Source: Halobacteriovoraceae bacterium
Lineage (GTDB): Bacteria; Bdellovibrionota; Bacteriovoracia; Bacteriovoracales; Bacteriovoracaceae
Reading direction: 5' to 3'
Assembly: GCA_002718735.1 (NCBI GenBank)
Contig: PBFR01000024.1
Span: forward strand, 1-64,000
Length of the DNA stretch: 64,000 nt
Below, piece by piece: positions 54,468 to 63,440 of this stretch; the first letter of the stretch is position 1; the number at the start of each line of letters is the position of its first letter. Under the pieces are notes generated by a model that worked only from the letters and a program-made list of their open reading frames with translations, was not told where the DNA came from and made no database searches. The translations under genes and the position numbers were made by a program.

Positions 54468-55556
54468 ATGGCAAAAAACCTTATTCACTTTTTAATTGAC
54501 CATATTGATCCACTAGGACAAGGCGTCTTTAAAAACGAAGACCAAATATACTTTATCCCCAAGACTTTGCCAGGCGAAACAGGCCAAGCAGAAGTCACAA
54601 AGAGTAAAAAGAATATTCATTTTTGCAGGCTTGTCAAAATTGATAATCCAAGCCCCAAAAGAATACCTCCACTCTGCCCGCACTTTAGCGAGTGCTCAGG
54701 ATGCCATTTTTTGCACACTTCATACGAACAAGAGCTTGAATTCAAAGAAAAAAGCTTTGAAAGGATGCTTGCCCCTATAGGTTCTCCCAAATTTGATACA
54801 GTAAGCGCACCAGAAAGAGTTGGTTACAGAAACAGAGTACAGCTTCATTATCACAAAAGATCACAATCTCTAGGCTTTATAATTGCTTCCCAAAAGAGGA
54901 TACTTGAGGTGCCAGGCTGTAAAATATATAGAAATGAACTAATGCCCAGTTTTAACGAACTGTATCAGAAAAAAACCAAGCTCTTAAACAAAAGGCCTAG
55001 ACCTAAAGGCCATGTTGAGCTCTATCTTAGAGAAAATAATGAAATCAAAGAGACTTGGGACTCGCGCTATGCTTCAGATGGCTTTACACAAGTAAATGAA
55101 CAGATGAATCAAAAGCTTTTAGAGTCTGTCCGCACTTCTACTCTAAGCTTTTCTCCAAAGTCCACCCTTGATCTTTTTGGTGGCGATGGCAATTTATCCA
55201 AAAATATCGAAGGAGATGTTTTTCACATTGACAGGTATCCTTTCGAACAAAAAGACAACTTTTTCTCCCTAGATCTCTCAGAAGAATCAAGTCTTGATAG
55301 GTTCTCAAAGATGGCGGGCAGGGAAAGCTTTGATCTTTTCTTGGTGGATCCACCAAGGGCGGGGTTTAAACACCTCTCGAACTGGGTGGAGAAATTTAGT
55401 CCAAAGATGCTTATTTATGTCTCTTGTCACCCACAGACAATGATTAGAGATCTAAAGCAGTTGGAAAAGCCATATGAGATTGTCGAAGCAAAGCTTCTAG
55501 ACCTATTTCCATCGACTTTTCACTTTGAAGCAATGACGGTTGTTCGCTTTAAATAA
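54468..55556 (+). CDS. RlmD/TrmA-family RNA uracil-5 methyltransferase
   Basis: 362 aa. The N-terminal TRAM-like domain (IDHIDPLGQGV) is followed by the [4Fe-4S] cysteines in CPHFSECSGC and VPGC, then the Rossmann motif LDLFGGDGNLS. DPPRAGF follows, and the catalytic Cys is in IYVSCHP with a general-base Glu in FHFEAM. The family makes 5-methyluridine in 23S rRNA (RlmC/D) or tRNA (TrmA). Which site is modified here is not decided by sequence. Divergent from trkH. Confidence 0.92.
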   Translation: MAKNLIHFLIDHIDPLGQGVFKNEDQIYFIPKTLPGETGQAEVTKSKKNIHFCRLVKIDNPSPKRIPPLCPHFSECSGCHFLHTSYEQELEFKEKSFERMLAPIGSPKFDTVSAPERVGYRNRVQLHYHKRSQSLGFIIASQKRILEVPGCKIYRNELMPSFNELYQKKTKLLNKRPRPKGHVELYLRENNEIKETWDSRYASDGFTQVNEQMNQKLLESVRTSTLSFSPKSTLDLFGGDGNLSKNIEGDVFHIDRYPFEQKDNFFSLDLSEESSLDRFSKMAGRESFDLFLVDPPRAGFKHLSNWVEKFSPKMLIYVSCHPQTMIRDLKQLEKPYEIVEAKLLDLFPSTFHFEAMTVVRFK

Positions 55557-55613
55557 GTTTTTACAAATCCCATGATATTGGTCAAAATATAAGTAATATC
55601 TTGGAGGATTAGC

Positions 55614-56450
55614 ATGAAGACATTTTTTCTATTGGCATTAGGCATGATTATTTTGTCCAGCTGTTCGAGCAATCCTAAAAGGGAGCTTTCTCCTGCTGAG
55701 AAAAAGGCAAAACTCTACTACAACCAAGGTACCAGAGACTTAGTAACAAAAGACTACACTGCTGCCTTAAAAAATCTTATGGAGGCCGCCTCCCTAGACC
55801 CTGAGAATAGCCAAATTCACAATAATTTGGGTATGGCCTATTGGTTTAAAAAGAGCAGCTCCAGAGCAATATGGCACATAAAGCGATCTCTGGAATTGGA
55901 CCCACAAAATACGGATGCAAGATTAAATCTTGCTTCAATTTATTTAGAAAAGAAGTCCTACCCAGAAGCACAAAGCCTTTATGAAGAAATACTGGAAGAT
56001 CTTACCTACGAAGGACAACATAGAACTCACTATAATTTAGGTATTATCGACCTCGCTAAGGGCCAAAATACCCAGGCCTTAAGTAAGTTTAAACTGGCCT
56101 TGGATATTAATCCAAACTACTGCCCGGCACACTTTAAAATAGCCCAAATGGCATATAAATCTGGCCACTATGAGAAGGCGTATCAATCCTACAAAGATGC
56201 CAGTCTCGGAGTGTGTTATAACAATCCAGAACCGCTTTTAGGCCAAATCAACACCCTAATAAAAATGCGTAAATACTCCGAGGCTTTAGTAAAATTGGCC
56301 GACATGCAGGAGCGTTTTGCCATGACAAAATACGAAACTTTTGCAAGAAGAACGATACTTAAAGTTAAGACTCTTCAATCAAAGCAAGAGCGCTCAGGTC
56401 AGGTTTACTCTAAAAGAATGAATACTCCAGTCAAGTCTTTGGACTTTTAA
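55614..56450 (+). CDS. TPR lipoprotein (PilF/NlpI-like)
   Basis: 278 aa with lipoprotein signal (IILSSC) and a GGAGG ribosome binding site. Several TPR repeats span residues 35-230 (AKLYYNQGTRDLVTKDYTAA, IHNNLGMAYWFKKSSSRAIW, ARLNLASIYLEKKSYPEAQS, THYNLGIIDLAKGQNTQALS). Outer-membrane TPR lipoproteins of this type act as pilotins or scaffolds. Its neighbour is rodZ-like. No pilin genes are nearby. Confidence 0.88.
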   Translation: MKTFFLLALGMIILSSCSSNPKRELSPAEKKAKLYYNQGTRDLVTKDYTAALKNLMEAASLDPENSQIHNNLGMAYWFKKSSSRAIWHIKRSLELDPQNTDARLNLASIYLEKKSYPEAQSLYEEILEDLTYEGQHRTHYNLGIIDLAKGQNTQALSKFKLALDINPNYCPAHFKIAQMAYKSGHYEKAYQSYKDASLGVCYNNPEPLLGQINTLIKMRKYSEALVKLADMQERFAMTKYETFARRTILKVKTLQSKQERSGQVYSKRMNTPVKSLDF

Positions 56451-56480
56451 TTTTTTTTATTTCGTTTAAAATGCTGAAAT

Positions 56481-57656
56481 ATGGAAAATAAAACGATTGG
56501 AAAGCTATTAAAAGAGACCCGTACTAAAAACAATATTCCTCTGGAAGATGTTGCTAATAAAACAAAAATTAATATCAACATCCTCAGGGCTTTGGAAAAA
56601 GAGAATATTGAAACACTTCCCAATAAAACTTACGTTAAAGGGTTTGTTAAGAACTATGCCAAAACAATTGGTCTTGACTTAAACCAGGCCATTGAGGCAT
56701 ATGAGCTTCTTTACAAAGAGAATGAGCCTGAGGTTGAAGCTCCCACTGATGAGGAAGAACCAGTTGCCGCCAAAGAATCAGAAATCGATCTTGGAGAGCT
56801 TCAAGACAGAATCCAAGGGATTGCTGGACAGTTAATTAATAAGAAATTGCTAGCAGGTATCGCTGCAGTTCTAGTCTTGTTCTTCGTAGTTAAAGGGATT
56901 TACAATTTCTTTTCAACAATTAGCAACGAACAATCGACTCTTGCAGACTCAAATGAAACTCAAACTCTTGAAGATGATATTAAACCAAAAGAAGCATCTC
57001 TTTTTGAGCTTGAAAACAGCAAGAAGATAGCGGCTGATAATAAAGAAGTTGAAGAGACGGAGGAGGCCTCCACACCAGAGAAAGTTGAAGAAGCTCCCCC
57101 TCAAAAGCCTGAAGCTATTGCCACTAAGGAAGATGATGAAGTTGCAACCAACACATCAGAGTCCAAAGAGGAAGAACCTAAAGAGGAACTAGCACAGGGA
57201 GTGCTTCCTTTTAAGGAGTTCTACCCTGCTCCACGAAATCTATTCACATTGTCGGAAAGCACTGACGAAGTTGAAAATCCTGAAGTTTTTCCTGAAAGAT
57301 TCAGAAAGGCCATGGATGAGAATAAAGAAAATCTCTATATCCACGCTCTTGAAGGTGACACTTGGCTAAGCTACCAGGTCGATGGAGAGGATATTAAAAG
57401 GTTTGTACTGAAAAAAGGAAAATCACTTTTCCTACAGGCCGAAGAAGTAATCCTACTATTTATGGGGAATTTCAATGCAGCTAAGATCTTTTACAACAAT
57501 AAACTTGTAGAAGCGGATACTAGAACTGGTGTTAAGAGTTTAATTTTTCCAGAAGCACAGGCCGCAAACTATGAGTTTCCACTTTTTCCAAGCTATAAAG
57601 GCGTTCCATATCGCCAAGATGTTTACAAGAAAAAGATGGCACCTAAAGCGGACTAG
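56481..57656 (+). CDS. RodZ-like protein (HTH, membrane helix, DUF4115)
   Basis: 391 aa. The N-terminal HTH_25 domain (GKLLKETRTKNNIPLEDVAN, LPNKTYVKGFVKNYAKTIGL) is followed by one membrane helix (near residues 130-150). A long acidic linker leads to a C-terminal beta-rich DUF4115-like domain (TWLSYQVDGED, VEADTRTGVKSLIFPEA). RodZ links MreB to the cell-wall elongation machinery. The stop overlaps the convergent lptF stop by 4 bp. Confidence 0.88.
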   Translation: MENKTIGKLLKETRTKNNIPLEDVANKTKININILRALEKENIETLPNKTYVKGFVKNYAKTIGLDLNQAIEAYELLYKENEPEVEAPTDEEEPVAAKESEIDLGELQDRIQGIAGQLINKKLLAGIAAVLVLFFVVKGIYNFFSTISNEQSTLADSNETQTLEDDIKPKEASLFELENSKKIAADNKEVEETEEASTPEKVEEAPPQKPEAIATKEDDEVATNTSESKEEEPKEELAQGVLPFKEFYPAPRNLFTLSESTDEVENPEVFPERFRKAMDENKENLYIHALEGDTWLSYQVDGEDIKRFVLKKGKSLFLQAEEVILLFMGNFNAAKIFYNNKLVEADTRTGVKSLIFPEAQAANYEFPLFPSYKGVPYRQDVYKKKMAPKAD

Positions 57657-58798
57657 CTAACCCAGTCTAACTTTCGATAGTAGTAAATGCCAAAGCCAAA
57701 TAAAATGACACCCGGTATGATCATGGCCAGCCAAGGAGGAATTGAACCAGACCTGGCCACATTCACCATAGAGAAGAAAACCACATAATACCCGATCATA
57801 AAAAGCAAAGCCTTTCCTGTTGGATTCTTACTTTTTCCCCTATTGCCAGTTATCCCAAGACCAAAGCCAAGAAACGAAAGCAAAATACATAAAATTGGCG
57901 TGTTCATTCTGTTCCAATATTCATACTTTGCATTAAAGAAATCTTTTTTATCGAAGTTTTGCTTCTTCGCCTCTTCCAATCCAGCGTCAATGAAGGCCTT
58001 TAACTCCTTTCTATCCATCATAATTTCTTTTGTTGATGGATCATAAGAGAAGCGCTTTTCAGAGATTGGCAGAACATATTCTTGAAAAAGAATTTTCTCA
58101 ACATCACTCTCCCCCTTTGAGAAGCTAGTGATATTTCCATTATTGAGAAGAAGTTTGAATGTCTCAATTCCAGTGGCTTCGTTTTTGTCGTGAAGAATTT
58201 CTCCAGTATTGGCCCAAATAACCTTGTCCAGTACTTGTCCAGGATTGTAGATGTGAAGAAAAACATCTTCCAAATCCAAAGTTTCATCATTCATCTTTGA
58301 TGGAAAGATTGTGATATTAGGTATGGCCGTAAAGAACTGGCCACCTTTAATTCCCTGAATAAGACTTGCGGAGCTTATGATTTTTACTTTAGTTCTAACG
58401 CGGGTATGTGCATTTGGAACCAGCTCTTGTCCTAGATAATAGACATTTAGTGCCACCAAAAACGAAACCAAAGCATATGGAATAAGTATCCTAAATTTTT
58501 CAAGTCCTGCCGCTCTTAGGGCCACATACTCTGAATCCCCTGAAAGTTTTCCTAGACTGTAGATTACAGAGAAGAACATAGACAAAGGTATTGCCATAGG
58601 TACCAAAGTAATAGCGACATCTCCCATTAGTCCGGCCACGAAGCTAATTGAAACTTCATCGGATGACATGAGTCTAAGAATTCGAAACATCTCAAAGGTT
58701 AAAAGAAATGTTACAAAGAACACGGTACTTACGACGAAGGGAACTATTGTATTTGAGGCCAAGTAAAATTGGTAAATTTTTGGTGTTAACTTTGACAT
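57653..58798 (-). CDS. lptF: LPS export ABC transporter permease LptF/LptG
   Basis: About 381 aa. Three N-terminal membrane helices, a periplasmic jellyroll domain (residues about 130-260) and three C-terminal helices, the layout of the YjgP/YjgQ family. The segment SDEYVALRAAGLEKFRIL after helix two is the coupling helix of this family. It extracts LPS from the inner membrane together with LptB and LptC. The ATG at 58798 is chosen over a TTG at 58804. Convergent with the rodZ-like gene. LptF versus LptG is not fully separable by eye. Confidence 0.88.
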   Translation of the reverse strand: MSKLTPKIYQFYLASNTIVPFVVSTVFFVTFLLTFEMFRILRLMSSDEVSISFVAGLMGDVAITLVPMAIPLSMFFSVIYSLGKLSGDSEYVALRAAGLEKFRILIPYALVSFLVALNVYYLGQELVPNAHTRVRTKVKIISSASLIQGIKGGQFFTAIPNITIFPSKMNDETLDLEDVFLHIYNPGQVLDKVIWANTGEILHDKNEATGIETFKLLLNNGNITSFSKGESDVEKILFQEYVLPISEKRFSYDPSTKEIMMDRKELKAFIDAGLEEAKKQNFDKKDFFNAKYEYWNRMNTPILCILLSFLGFGLGITGNRGKSKNPTGKALLFMIGYYVVFFSMVNVARSGSIPPWLAMIIPGVILFGFGIYYYRKLDWVS

Positions 58799-58912
58799 GG
58801 ACAAAGGTTACTTTATTCCCCCTACTTAGACAATAATGGCCTATTCTGTTAAGCTTAAAAAAACATCAAAAACCGATTATGGCGCTTAAATTGCGCTATC
58901 AAGGAGCCGCAA

Positions 58913-60424
58913 ATGAAAATAGAATTGGACTTTTCCAGCGAACATTTTGACAAGGCCGACCTTAAAGTCGTTGCTTGTTACGAAAAGGAAGGCAAAGAGA
59001 AAGATAAAACTTTTCAAGGAAGTTGGAGCAGTAAGGATTTAATGTCCCACTTCAAAGGACTTCGCTCTTCAAATAGCTTTTCAGGATCGTCTGGGGAATT
59101 TCTGACTTTTACAGGTCCAGAGGGGGAAACAGTCCTTGCAGTTGGTCTAGGAAACAAAAAAGATGCCAAGGCAGAACAACTAAGAAAGACCATCGCCAAG
59201 ACATACCACGCAGTTGCCGGTAAAAAGTTCAAAACAGTGGCAATTGATGCTCTTTCTTTTAACTGTGTTAACGACAAGGCAAAAGTAGCAGAACTTATTT
59301 GTGAGTCTTTGCAATTAAGTGCTTATAGATTTGATAAATACCTGGCCAGCAAGAAAACACCTGCTTTTAAAAAGATTTGTCTATTTGTTGACGACAAGAA
59401 GAGTAAAAAATCTGTTGAGAAAGCGGTTGAGAAGGCCCTCAATGTAACTGAGAGTGTTAACTTTGCCAGAGACTTGGTAAACGAAGCACCAAACGTTCTA
59501 CATTCTGAAGGATACGCTAAAACTATTGAAGCAGACGTTAAAAAGAACCTTAAAGGAGTGAAGGTAAAGACTCTTGGAAAGGCCGAGCTAAAGAAAGAAA
59601 AAATGAATCTTTTCCTTTCTGTAAATGCAGGCTCTGCTTATGGGCCAAGGCTTGTTCATTTAACTTATACTCCAAAGAAGGCCACTAAGAACACAAAACA
59701 TATTGCAATGGTTGGCAAAGGTCTTACTTTTGACACCGGTGGATACTCGCTCAAGCCAGGTGGTGCTATGATGGGCATGAAGTTTGACATGGCCGGATCT
59801 GCAACAGTTTACGGAGCATTCAGAGCTGCTGTTTTAAACAACTCCCCTTACAAAATCACATGTATTCTTGGAATGACAGATAATGCAGTATCCAGTACTG
59901 CCACTATGCCAGATTCAATTGTTAAGGCCAGAAATGGACTTAATGTTGAGATTCTTAATACAGACGCTGAAGGTAGGCTTGTACTAGCAGACTGTCTAGA
60001 TTATGCCTGTGATCAAAAACCGGACTACTTAATTGATGCGGCAACTCTAACTGGTGCTTGTTTGGTAGCTCTTGGAAGCCAAGTTTGTGCAGTTTTAGGA
60101 AATGATGACAAGTGGATCAACCAATTAAGAACTCACGCAAAGAAGCAGGACGAGTACATGTGGCAACTTCCTATCATCCCTGAGTGGCGTGATGATATGA
60201 AAAGCCAAATCGCTGACCTTAAAAACATTGGTACTGCAGGAAGAGCTGGAACTGCAACAGCGGCAGCATTTCTTGAGAACTTCATTAAAAATGACGTAAA
60301 GTGGGCGCACCTTGATATTGCCGGTGTTGGCGACTCTCAAGCTCACCTTCCTTATTGTCCTTCAAAAGGTGCTTCAGGATTAATCGTGAGAACTCTTCAC
60401 GACGCTCTAACAAATGGCAAATAG
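58913..60424 (+). CDS. pepA: Leucyl aminopeptidase (M17)
   Basis: 503 aa cytosolic metallo-aminopeptidase. The dizinc site is evident: GKGLTFDTGGYSLKP (Lys and Asp ligands), MKFDMAGSA, and the hallmark NTDAEGRLVLADCL. AAGGAG lies upstream of the ATG. It removes N-terminal residues from peptides, and the housekeeping role fits a protein-degrading lifestyle. Its end overlaps trmL by 11 bp. Confidence 0.97.
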   Translation: MKIELDFSSEHFDKADLKVVACYEKEGKEKDKTFQGSWSSKDLMSHFKGLRSSNSFSGSSGEFLTFTGPEGETVLAVGLGNKKDAKAEQLRKTIAKTYHAVAGKKFKTVAIDALSFNCVNDKAKVAELICESLQLSAYRFDKYLASKKTPAFKKICLFVDDKKSKKSVEKAVEKALNVTESVNFARDLVNEAPNVLHSEGYAKTIEADVKKNLKGVKVKTLGKAELKKEKMNLFLSVNAGSAYGPRLVHLTYTPKKATKNTKHIAMVGKGLTFDTGGYSLKPGGAMMGMKFDMAGSATVYGAFRAAVLNNSPYKITCILGMTDNAVSSTATMPDSIVKARNGLNVEILNTDAEGRLVLADCLDYACDQKPDYLIDAATLTGACLVALGSQVCAVLGNDDKWINQLRTHAKKQDEYMWQLPIIPEWRDDMKSQIADLKNIGTAGRAGTATAAAFLENFIKNDVKWAHLDIAGVGDSQAHLPYCPSKGASGLIVRTLHDALTNGK

Positions 60425-60884
60425 AAGTTTTAATATCGTATTGTTTGCGCCCGAAATTCCAGGAAACACTGGAAGCATCGGGCGCACATGCGTCGCCCTC
60501 GACCTTAACCTCATCCTTATCAAACCATACGGTTTTGACCTATCAGAAAAGGCGGTTAGAAGAGCTGGCCTTGATTACTGGAAGCATGTCTCAATTAAAG
60601 AGTATGAAAACTTTAATGACTTCTTGAAAGGTGAAAAACCAGAACGGGACAAGCTTCTATTTTTTGAAAACAATGGCCAACAGAGCTACTTTGATGCCAA
60701 TTACACAGATGATTGTTATTTGATTTTTGGTGCGGAGACAAAAGGTCTTCCACAAGAAATTTATGATGATTACCACGATCGGATGTTCTTTCTTCCAATG
60801 AGAAGCGAACATATAAGATCCCTAAATCTTTCAAATACCGCCACAGCTGCAGCATATGAATGCTTTAGGCAGTTAAAATTCTAG
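60414..60884 (+). CDS. trmL: tRNA (cytidine/uridine-34 2'-O)-methyltransferase
   Basis: 156 aa SPOUT methyltransferase. Motif 1 is in FAPEIPGNTGSIGRTCVA, motif 2 in LIFGAETKGLPQEI, and motif 3 in SLNLSNTATAAAYE, forming the knotted SAM site. TrmL methylates the ribose of C34 or U34 in tRNA-Leu anticodons. It overlaps the end of pepA by 11 bp, so the two are coupled, and converges on mtgA with a 4-bp overlap. Confidence 0.95.
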   Translation: MANRSFNIVLFAPEIPGNTGSIGRTCVALDLNLILIKPYGFDLSEKAVRRAGLDYWKHVSIKEYENFNDFLKGEKPERDKLLFFENNGQQSYFDANYTDDCYLIFGAETKGLPQEIYDDYHDRMFFLPMRSEHIRSLNLSNTATAAAYECFRQLKF

Positions 60885-61693
60885 AAAAAGGTATCATCTA
60901 GATAATCATCATAGCCTTCAGAGGGCATCTCTGGTGATGATTGATAGAAGTCTTCTTCCCAGTAAAACTTCTTTTTTCTCTGGTTGAGCCTTTCTTGCTC
61001 GTCGTAAATATTTGCCTGTCGAAGCTTTATTAAGATATCCTCTACTCTTGCTTTTGCAAACTCAGTCAGTTCCTTCTTATGAAAGGACACTGAATACTTC
61101 ACAGGACTTGGAAGAAGCATTGCCAAAAAAGCTCCCTCCCTAGCGTTTAATCTCTCTGGTGATTTATCGAAATAAAATTTTGCGGCTGGCCCAATGCCAT
61201 AAATCCCATCTCCAAGCTCAATAATATTAAGATACTTTTCGAGGATCTCATCTTTTGTCATCATCTTTTCTAAATAGAGTGCAAGTACGATCTCCTGAAA
61301 CTTTCTCCATAGAGTTCTTTCATCGCTTAATACACTATTTTTTATGAGCTGTTGGGTTATTGTAGACGCACCTCTTGTAAACTCCCCTTCATCTATACTC
61401 TCTAAGATGGTGATTTTAAGCTGATTTAAATCCACACCTGGGTGATCATAAAAGGCCCAGTCTTCACTCACTACGATCGCCCATTTAGCGTAATTTGAAA
61501 CTGCATTAATCGAAGTCCAAGTTGAAGGTCGCTTGGATTGAAATGTGTATCTATTTAATTTTTTTGAATAGATTGGGTAGCTATTTTTTAGCTCTGAAAC
61601 ATTGTTAAATTGGATGATATAGAGAACCGTCGATCCTGCAAAAATAAGTGGAAATAAAATAGTGATAGCAATGAAAAGCACAAATTTTTTCAT
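60881..61693 (-). CDS. mtgA: Monofunctional peptidoglycan glycosyltransferase
   Basis: 270 aa. An N-terminal membrane helix (residues 4-28) is followed by a GT51 domain with VVSEDWAFYDHPGVD (catalytic Glu), RGASTITQQLIKN, KFQEIVLALYLE and KYLNIIELGDGIYGIG. It polymerises lipid II glycan strands and lacks a transpeptidase domain. The C-terminus has an acidic 30-residue tail (EDFYQSSPEMPSEGYDDYLD) not in the core family. Convergent with trmL. Confidence 0.95.
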   Translation of the reverse strand: MKKFVLFIAITILFPLIFAGSTVLYIIQFNNVSELKNSYPIYSKKLNRYTFQSKRPSTWTSINAVSNYAKWAIVVSEDWAFYDHPGVDLNQLKITILESIDEGEFTRGASTITQQLIKNSVLSDERTLWRKFQEIVLALYLEKMMTKDEILEKYLNIIELGDGIYGIGPAAKFYFDKSPERLNAREGAFLAMLLPSPVKYSVSFHKKELTEFAKARVEDILIKLRQANIYDEQERLNQRKKKFYWEEDFYQSSPEMPSEGYDDYLDDTFF

Positions 61694-61740
61694 AATCTAG
61701 GCCACTATATGCCCTAGCTTACAGCTTTACAAGAAGAGCC

Positions 61741-61769
61741 AAAAAAAGGCCGCGAACAAAGCCGCGGCC
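61741..61769 (-). terminator. Rho-independent terminator of the 386-aa barrel gene
   Basis: A 7-bp GC stem GGCCGCG/CGCGGCC (minus strand) with an 8-nt loop and a run of seven T, 35 bp after the stop codon at 61804. Confidence 0.93.
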
Positions 61770-61803
61770 AACAAGTTTCCTTGTTTATATTTCTAACATC
61801 CTA

Positions 61804-62964
61804 TTAGAATCTGTATAGAAGAGAAACTCTAGACATAATAGTGTCAGTTCTAAGAGTTCCGTTACCAGCGTCAGTGCTAGTAGAACCTGCAGCATTTGCA
61901 CCATTTGCATCAGAAGTTACGTTTCCGATTAGGCCGTCAACTTGGAAGTCTCCAAAGATAAGAGATGCACCAGCGTTAACAAAAGTATTGTTAACAGTTG
62001 CCTCGTCACCGTCATCATCTTCGTTTGTCCCCCAAAGAGTATGACCAACAGAACCTCTAAGAGCTAACCATTCCTTAACGCTTACTTCTGCAGCAAGAGT
62101 TACAGGAATGAAATCAGTTTTACTTTTTCCAGTAGCCCCAGAAGCAGCAAAGTCATTATCAACTTCTTCAGTCTTATACCAAGCAGACAACCATACATTT
62201 GACTTATCATTTAGCTTATAGGCTTTAGCTGTACCAATCCAGGTTTTACCTACGCTAATTTCATCACCAGCACCATCTTCACCTTTAAAGCTTCTGTGCT
62301 GAACCATGTAGTACATGTCATTCATTTCATAAGTACCACCTACCTGAAAGCCCGACTGGCCATCAAATTCAGCAGAACCATTTTCAGCGTGGTTTTGAAG
62401 GTTAATGTTAGCAAAACCGGAGATATCGCCAGAAATAACACCTAGTCTAGCTCTCATTGATTTTTGCTCAGTATCCGTTCCTGATTGTTGATCCTTAGAG
62501 TCAGAGTAAGTTAAGCTAGCTCCCCACTGAACACCAGCGTCACCACCAACAAAAAAATCTACATTATTTTCTTCATGTACAGCGTTAGCTGCCATACCAA
62601 GAGTTCTTAAACCATTAGAAGTGTTAGACTCATTTCCAAAAACTACACCATACACCATGTTACCAGAAGCTTTGAAAAATCCACCTTCTGCTTTAGGGCT
62701 AGCAGATAGATCTTGATCAGTTTCAACACCAATTGTAACGCCCTCAAAAGTTGTAGAGCCAGTTGAGTCAGAAGATCCAAACTCCATGTACACAAGGTCT
62801 TTGTGAAAGTTTACAGTTGCGGCGTTTAGAAATACGTTTCTATTGTCCGAAATAAATTGAGAACCGTACTGATCCTCACCTAGTGCTTCTAGTCTTGCTT
62901 TAGTTGCAAAAGCAGAACCTGAAATCACAGCCAATCCCATGGCGATAGCAATTTGCTTTTTCAT
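61804..62964 (-). CDS. Outer-membrane beta-barrel protein
   Basis: 386 aa with signal peptide (MKKQIAIAMGLAVISGSAFA). The mature region alternates aromatic or hydrophobic and polar residues in many strands and ends RVSLLYRF, the C-terminal Phe typical of barrels inserted by the BAM complex. Loops are rich in Gly, Asp, Ser and Asn. AAGGAG precedes the ATG. It may be a porin-like channel. Divergent from the barrel gene starting at 63441, and followed by a strong terminator. Confidence 0.85.
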   Translation of the reverse strand: MKKQIAIAMGLAVISGSAFATKARLEALGEDQYGSQFISDNRNVFLNAATVNFHKDLVYMEFGSSDSTGSTTFEGVTIGVETDQDLSASPKAEGGFFKASGNMVYGVVFGNESNTSNGLRTLGMAANAVHEENNVDFFVGGDAGVQWGASLTYSDSKDQQSGTDTEQKSMRARLGVISGDISGFANINLQNHAENGSAEFDGQSGFQVGGTYEMNDMYYMVQHRSFKGEDGAGDEISVGKTWIGTAKAYKLNDKSNVWLSAWYKTEEVDNDFAASGATGKSKTDFIPVTLAAEVSVKEWLALRGSVGHTLWGTNEDDDGDEATVNNTFVNAGASLIFGDFQVDGLIGNVTSDANGANAAGSTSTDAGNGTLRTDTIMSRVSLLYRF

Positions 62965-63440
62965 AACATCTCCTTGTTAATCCCTGAGTTAAAAGTGTTG
63001 TTTTAAAGAAACAAACTTAAATGGGAATATTTTTCCTTATACTAAAATCATCAAAAGGTTGTCCTTGTTTGTCAAACACATTGGTTAAGTTTTAGAAGTT
63101 TTAAGAGTAAAAGGATCAATTAATAAGTCTTAATTTCTCTAATGTTTTAACATCGGGGCACGTAACTGCGCTTATAATCGCCGACTGCCAACTTAAGTAT
63201 AAAAACAGTGTTAAAACTGCGCACTGCGCAAGTTAGACAAATATTAAACAGTGCTAGTAAATTTAATCAATTAACATATATAAAGAGAAAAAAATTAATA
63301 AAAAAAACCGACTTAATTCGCAATTTTTTATTTGCAAATTAAGTTTTATCGCTACACTTAATTATATAGTTTATGAATTAAATGCGTTTTACATAACGTT
63401 ATTAACTACTAACAAACAACCTAACAAAAGGATGTGAAAA
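62965..63440. other. Regulatory gap between divergent barrel genes
   Basis: 476 bp, AT-rich, with an imperfect inverted repeat CTTAATTCGCAA/TTGCAAATTAAG (63312-63323 and 63332-63343, one mismatch) about 100 bp before the rightward start, and a tandem TGCGCA motif near 63220. These may serve one or both promoters, or lie in a long leader. No gene was recognised. Confidence 0.5.
63312..63343. promoter_or_regulatory. Inverted repeat in the leader or promoter of the rightward barrel gene
   Basis: CTTAATTCGCAA and TTGCAAATTAAG pair with one mismatch around an 8-nt loop. It could be an operator or a stabilising leader hairpin. Confidence 0.4.
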
